Shown: positions 5,735-8,752 of the stretch, piece after piece
Position numbering within the stretch: the first letter of the stretch is position 1
How the letters are laid out: each line of letters opens with the position of its first letter
Source of the DNA: Bacteroidales bacterium UBA4347
Lineage (GTDB): Bacteria; Bacteroidota; Bacteroidia; Bacteroidales; P3
Direction of reading: 5' to 3'
DNA length: 8,752 bases
NCBI GenBank assembly: GCA_002394185.1
Contig: DGTB01000099.1
Location: forward strand, 1 to 8,752
Position numbers and translations under genes: made by a program
Notes under the pieces: model-generated
What the model saw: only the letters and a program-made list of their open reading frames with translations
Told to the model about the DNA's origin: nothing
The model's database searches: none

Positions 5735-6983
5735 CTACAGTCTTGAGTATGATGTCGGTGCTGCCGAGGTTGCGGCGCATGAGTTGCATGCAGGCGTCGG
5801 AAGCGGCATGGTAGATGTCGTCGTCGGTAAACAATTTCCGTAGGAACGACACGTCGGGATGTTCGTCTACGATCATGCAGCCACCGAGGTCGATGAGGTC
5901 GTGTGCCTCTTGGAATTTGTGGTAGTTCGGGCCGAAGACGACGGGCTTGCCGTAGGCTACGGCCTCGAGAATATTGTGTATGCCAACGCCGAACCCTCCA
6001 CCGATATAGGCCACGGTGGCGTAGCGATAGAGCTTGGAGAGGAGGCCTATGTTGTCGATGATGAGTACTTTTGAATGTGTAAATGTGTTATTGTGGGATT
6101 GCGTTAGTGCGTTAATGCATTCCGAGTAGCGGATGCTGTCGGGGAAGAGGGCCTCGATGCTGTGCAGGTGCTCTTCGTGTATCTCGTGCGGGGCGATGAT
6201 GATGCGTTCGGGGAACCACTTTTTGCTCTCGCGTAGGCGTGCGATTAACTGCTCGTCGGGCGGCCAGGTGCTCCCGGCTACCAGCACTTTGCCGTCGTAT
6301 CCCTCAAGGAACTTCTCGACAACGGCGTCTCTTTCGGCGGCCTGAACTATCTGGTTCACGCGGTCGTATCGGGTGTCGCCGGCAAGTGAGCAGTGACTGA
6401 TGCCGTGCCCTTTGAGCAGGCTCAGGCTCTCCTCGTTCTGCACGAAGAGATGGGTGAAGCAGTCGCGGAGCTGCCGGATGAACCAACGGCCCCAAGGCTT
6501 GAAGAAGTATTGCTCCGGGCGGAAGATGGCCGAGAAAATGTATGTGTCTATGCCGCGCTGGCGCAGGGCGTTCAGGTAGTTGTACCAGAAATCGTACTTG
6601 ACGAAAAAGACCTTGTCGGGATGTGCGGCATCCAGGAAGCGGCGCACGTTGCCCGGGGTGTCCATGGGCAGGTAGCAGACGGCCTCGGCCTTGGCGTAGT
6701 TCTTGCGCACCTCGTAGCCCGAAGGGGAGAAGAAGGTGACGAGCACCTGATGGTCGGGGTGCCGCTGGCGGTAGGCTTCCAGCACGGGGCGCGCCTGCTC
6801 GAACTCGCCGAGGCTGGCGGCGTGGAACCACACTGCAGGCTTCCCTTTTGCAAGCTTGGCCAGTGCTGCCGGCACCTCCTTCCAGCCTGCCACCATTTGG
6901 CGTGCCTTGGAATGACCGAACAAGGCTGCCGTTCGGATCCCCAGGGTGTAAAGGTGGATTGCTATGGTGTATATGATAAGCAT
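5724..6983 (-). CDS. waaA: 3-deoxy-D-manno-octulosonic acid (Kdo) transferase
   Basis: A 419-residue GT30-family enzyme that adds Kdo from CMP-Kdo to lipid IVA, an essential early step of lipopolysaccharide inner-core synthesis at the cytoplasmic face of the inner membrane. Seen are an N-terminal membrane anchor (residues 2-22), FHAASLGEFEQARP (53-66) with E60 as the probable catalytic base, KYDFWYNYL (129-137), AGDTRYDRV (201-209), VLVAGSTWPPDEQ (233-245), APHEIHEEHL (264-273), AYIGGGFGVGIHNILEAVAYGKPVVFGP (325-352) and a terminal helical part. Length agrees with the family. Residues 289-304 are encoded by an 8-base-period repeat, and the flanking RYSE and VLIIDNIGLLSKLY are conserved. The gene follows a repeat-filled 122-bp leader and is probably co-transcribed with the barrel gene upstream and the TamL-like gene downstream. 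Confidence 0.95.
   Translation of the reverse strand: MLIIYTIAIHLYTLGIRTAALFGHSKARQMVAGWKEVPAALAKLAKGKPAVWFHAASLGEFEQARPVLEAYRQRHPDHQVLVTFFSPSGYEVRKNYAKAEAVCYLPMDTPGNVRRFLDAAHPDKVFFVKYDFWYNYLNALRQRGIDTYIFSAIFRPEQYFFKPWGRWFIRQLRDCFTHLFVQNEESLSLLKGHGISHCSLAGDTRYDRVNQIVQAAERDAVVEKFLEGYDGKVLVAGSTWPPDEQLIARLRESKKWFPERIIIAPHEIHEEHLHSIEALFPDSIRYSECINALTQSHNNTFTHSKVLIIDNIGLLSKLYRYATVAYIGGGFGVGIHNILEAVAYGKPVVFGPNYHKFQEAHDLIDLGGCMIVDEHPDVSFLRKLFTDDDIYHAASDACMQLMRRNLGSTDIILKTVDEK
6072..6119 (+). repeat. 8-base tandem array inside waaA (48 bp, 16 codons)
   Basis: Read on the + strand, six octamers follow one another: TGAATGTG, TAAATGTG, TTATTGTG, GGATTGCG, TTAGTGCG, TTAATGCA. They encode residues 289-304 of WaaA (C-I-N-A-L-T-Q-S and so on) on the minus strand. 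The 48-bp length is a multiple of three, so the block sits in frame. Composition is much more AT-rich than the surrounding gene and resembles the octamer array at 777-832. Confidence 0.7.
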
Positions 6984-6989
6984 CTTTTC

Positions 6990-7112
6990 AGTTATGAGTT
7001 ATGAGTTATGAGTTATGAGTTATGAGTTATGAGTTAAGAGTTAAGAGTTAAGAGTGGTGAATTAATACAGTTATGAGTTAAGAGTTAAGAGTTAAGAGTG
7101 GTGGATTAATAA
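6990..7112 (+). repeat. Heptad array with 44-bp tandem duplication in the waaA leader
   Basis: Six AGTTATG units (6990-7031) are followed by three AGTTAAG units (7032-7052), a spacer AGTGGTGAATTAATAC, then AGTTATG and three AGTTAAG (7069-7096) and a second spacer. Segments 7025-7068 and 7069-7112 are a 44-bp direct duplication differing at only two bases (7060/7104 and 7068/7112). The array fills nearly the whole 122-bp gap between the barrel gene and waaA, and its right end contains the barrel gene's TAA stop (7108-7106). Nothing else is visible in the gap. Confidence 0.93.
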
Positions 7113-7933
7113 TAGTAGTAGTCGTATGCTGTCTTGCCGGTGAACGGGAACATCCAGCCGATTTTAATTCCTGCCATCAGGTCGAAGTAGGTGTTCTCGT
7201 CCTTGCCGTTGAGTCCCATGACGTTGTCAATGGTGTAGGGCCGTGAGGACCAGCTGATGCATTCGCTCAGGTCAAAGGTGATCTTGAAATTGACATAGGT
7301 GGAGCGGTTGCTCATGAAGATGAAGCCCACGCTCTGCGTGAGTATCATGCCGTTGCGCAGGTGGTCGTAGAGAGGCATCATCTTCTCGCTGAGTTGAGGC
7401 ACCTCGCTCTCGTTCATGTCCTGTGTGTTGACGGTCTTCTGCATGAACCATCCGCCGCTGAGCTTCAGCAGTATGCCCGAGTCGGGGTTTTTGCGGAAGA
7501 GGGGAATGATCTTGGCCACGCCCGGGCGCACGGCGAAGCCGCGGTTGTAGAGCGTCACCACGCCGTCATATCCGCCCCAGCTCATCAGGTGTCCGTTCGG
7601 CGTGAAGATGTCGCCCATGCGCTCGGCGCGCTGCGTGAGGTTGTCGCTGTTGTAGCCGAACCACAGGTCGCCGTCCAGGGTCACCATCCAGTTGCTCTTC
7701 CATTTGTAGGCCCAGTTGATGTCGAAGTTGAGGTAGGGGCCGTCGTAGAGTTCGTTCATGTTGCCGCCGTCCATGCCGCCGCTATTGCTGCCCAGCAGGG
7801 GCGTTACGGCTCCGAAAGAGAAACCCACAATATGGCACTGCAGGGTGTCGATGCCGTGTTTCTCCTGTGCCGAAACCATGTTGCCAATCAGTCCCAGCAA
7901 CCCCACAAATCCCATCGCAAAAAATCGTCTCAT
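7106..7933 (-). CDS. Putative outer-membrane beta-barrel protein, function unknown
   Basis: A 275-residue protein with a clear signal peptide: MRRF, a hydrophobic core to about residue 19, and a likely cut after VSA22 before QEKHG. The mature part shows alternating aromatic/polar stretches typical of an outer-membrane barrel (YLNFDINWAYKWKSNWMVTLDGDLWFGYNS, GILLKLSGGWFMQ, STYVNFKITFDLSE, YFDLMAGIKIGWMFPF). It ends in an unusual DYYYY tail. No family was recognised. Its place as first gene of the waaA-tamL operon suggests an envelope role. A TATTTTTG promoter box lies about 43-50 bases before the start codon, shared as one arm of an inverted repeat with the divergent proS promoter. Confidence 0.75.
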   Translation of the reverse strand: MRRFFAMGFVGLLGLIGNMVSAQEKHGIDTLQCHIVGFSFGAVTPLLGSNSGGMDGGNMNELYDGPYLNFDINWAYKWKSNWMVTLDGDLWFGYNSDNLTQRAERMGDIFTPNGHLMSWGGYDGVVTLYNRGFAVRPGVAKIIPLFRKNPDSGILLKLSGGWFMQKTVNTQDMNESEVPQLSEKMMPLYDHLRNGMILTQSVGFIFMSNRSTYVNFKITFDLSECISWSSRPYTIDNVMGLNGKDENTYFDLMAGIKIGWMFPFTGKTAYDYYYY

Positions 7934-7975
7934 ATTATATATAATCGCTTAATTCTTAATTTTTAGTTCCTATTT

Positions 7976-7983
7976 CAAAAATA
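7976..7983 (-). promoter_or_regulatory. Bacteroidetes -7 box for the barrel-protein operon
   Basis: The minus strand reads TATTTTTG, matching the Bacteroidetes sigma consensus TAnnTTTG, 43 bases upstream of the ATG at 7933. A good TTTG -33 element at 19-21 bases spacing is not evident. The box is the left arm of a perfect 8-bp inverted repeat with the proS box. Confidence 0.5.
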
Positions 7984-7988
7984 TTTCG

Positions 7989-7996
7989 TATTTTTG
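7989..7996 (+). promoter_or_regulatory. Bacteroidetes -7 box for proS
   Basis: TATTTTTG followed by CAAATC matches TAnnTTTG and lies 74 bases before the proS ATG. The -33 region is weak by eye. The leader holds a small hairpin (TCGTT 8001-8005 with AACGA 8011-8015) and an A-rich stretch directly before the start codon, as is common where Shine-Dalgarno sites are not used. Confidence 0.6.
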
Positions 7997-8070
7997 CAAA
8001 TCGTTATTGAAACGACAAATGCTACAATTTATTGTATAATAAAGAAAAAAAATAAAAATACTATATTGTT

Positions 8071-8752
8071 ATGGCAAAAGATTTCCCCAAACGCAGTGAG
8101 AACTACTCCGAATGGTATAACGAACTGGTAGTGCGCGCCGACCTCGCCGAACAGAGCGCCGTACGCGGCTGCATGGTCATCAAACCCTATGGCTACGCCA
8201 TCTGGGAGAAGATGCAGCACCAGCTGGACAAGATGTTCAAAGAGACCGGCCACCAGAACGCCTATTTCCCCCTCTTCATCCCCAAGAGCTTCCTCAGCCG
8301 CGAGGCCGAACATGTCGAGGGTTTCGCCAAGGAGTGCGCCGTGGTGACCCACCACCGCCTCATGAACGCCCCCGACGGCAGCGGCGTCGTCGTCGACCCC
8401 AGCGCCAAGCTCGAAGAAGAGCTCATCGTGCGCCCCACCTCCGAGACCATCATCTGGAGCACCTATAAGAACTGGATCAAGAGTTACCGCGACCTGCCCA
8501 TCCTCTGCAACCAGTGGGCCAACGTCGTGCGTTGGGAGATGCGCACCCGCATGTTCCTCCGCACCGCCGAGTTCCTGTGGCAGGAAGGCCACACCGCCCA
8601 CGCCACCCGCGAGGAGGCCGAGGAGGAGGCCCGCCGCATGCTCGAGGTCTATGCCGAGTTCGTGGAGAAATACATGGCCGTGCCCGTGCTCAAGGGCCAC
8701 AAGAGTCCCAACGAGCGCTTCGCCGGTGCCCTCGACACCCTCTGCATCGAGG
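8071..8752 (+). CDS. proS: Prolyl-tRNA synthetase, 5' part (runs off the window)
   Basis: The first 227 residues of a class II prolyl-tRNA synthetase, which charges tRNA-Pro with proline in the cytosol. The sequence MAKDFPKRSENYSEWYNELV, the segment NAYFPLFIPKSFLSREAEHVEGFAKECAVVTH, the motif 2 region ELIVRPTSETIIWSTYKNWI with CNQWANVVRWEMRTRMFLRTAEFLWQEGHTAH, and the absence of an editing insertion mark it as the archaeal/eukaryotic-type enzyme (about 490-500 residues when complete), which Bacteroidetes commonly carry. ATG 8071 is chosen because it begins the conserved N-terminus and follows an A-rich leader. The gene is strongly GC-rich at third positions compared with the repeat regions. 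It is transcribed divergently from the envelope operon. Confidence 0.96.
   Translation, partial: MAKDFPKRSENYSEWYNELVVRADLAEQSAVRGCMVIKPYGYAIWEKMQHQLDKMFKETGHQNAYFPLFIPKSFLSREAEHVEGFAKECAVVTHHRLMNAPDGSGVVVDPSAKLEEELIVRPTSETIIWSTYKNWIKSYRDLPILCNQWANVVRWEMRTRMFLRTAEFLWQEGHTAHATREEAEEEARRMLEVYAEFVEKYMAVPVLKGHKSPNERFAGALDTLCIE

Noticed and set aside
6990..7112. Regular repeats considered as a CRISPR array
   Set aside because: Units are 7 bases with no unique spacers of 30 or so bases, and no cas genes are in the window.
8023..8036. TACAAT-TT-ATTGTA inverted repeat in the proS leader as an operator
   Set aside because: Short arms in very AT-rich DNA could arise by chance, and no regulator gene is nearby to support it.
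8029..8700. Long minus-strand open frame across proS
   Set aside because: It is antisense to an unmistakable prolyl-tRNA synthetase; the protein is rich in G, A, H and L with no recognisable domain.

Overview
The window looks like a chromosomal segment of a Bacteroidales bacterium (Prevotella/Bacteroides-like; genus not resolvable by eye). Three things point there: Bacteroidetes-type promoter boxes (TAnnTTTG) with A-rich leaders and no Shine-Dalgarno sites, a TamA-like outer-membrane protein with a lipoprotein signal (TamL type), and the long archaeal/eukaryotic-type prolyl-tRNA synthetase.

Left part (1-2330, + strand): the 3' end of a DegT/DnrJ/EryC1-type sugar aminotransferase, probably the tail of a surface-polysaccharide locus, is followed by an intrinsic terminator and two damaged-looking genes. 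One is a RecG-like/AlbA-family ATP-binding protein without its N-terminal DNA-binding domain. The other is the C-terminal half of a WbuC-type cupin whose start codon lies inside a repeat array.

Right part (2340-7933, - strand): a probable four-gene envelope operon, read right to left. It encodes a putative outer-membrane barrel protein (7933-7106), the Kdo transferase WaaA (6983-5724), the TamL-like Omp85 lipoprotein (5734-3284, overlapping waaA by 11 bp) and an EamA/DMT permease (3236-2340). At the far right, proS starts divergently at 8071 and runs off the window. Its promoter box and that of the barrel gene form the two arms of one perfect inverted repeat.

The most striking feature is a family of degenerate tandem repeats with a strict 7-base period (GTT plus four variable bases), with a related-looking set of 8-base period. 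They lie between genes (777-832, 1812-1969, 2322-2350, 6990-7112), at gene ends where they supply stop codons, at a gene start where they supply the ATG, and inside two reading frames (275-302 and 576-610 in the aminotransferase; 6072-6119 in waaA). Similar short peptides (LMVNG, LMVQG, FMVNG) therefore appear in unrelated proteins. No CRISPR array, tRNA, rRNA, transposase or integrase was seen.
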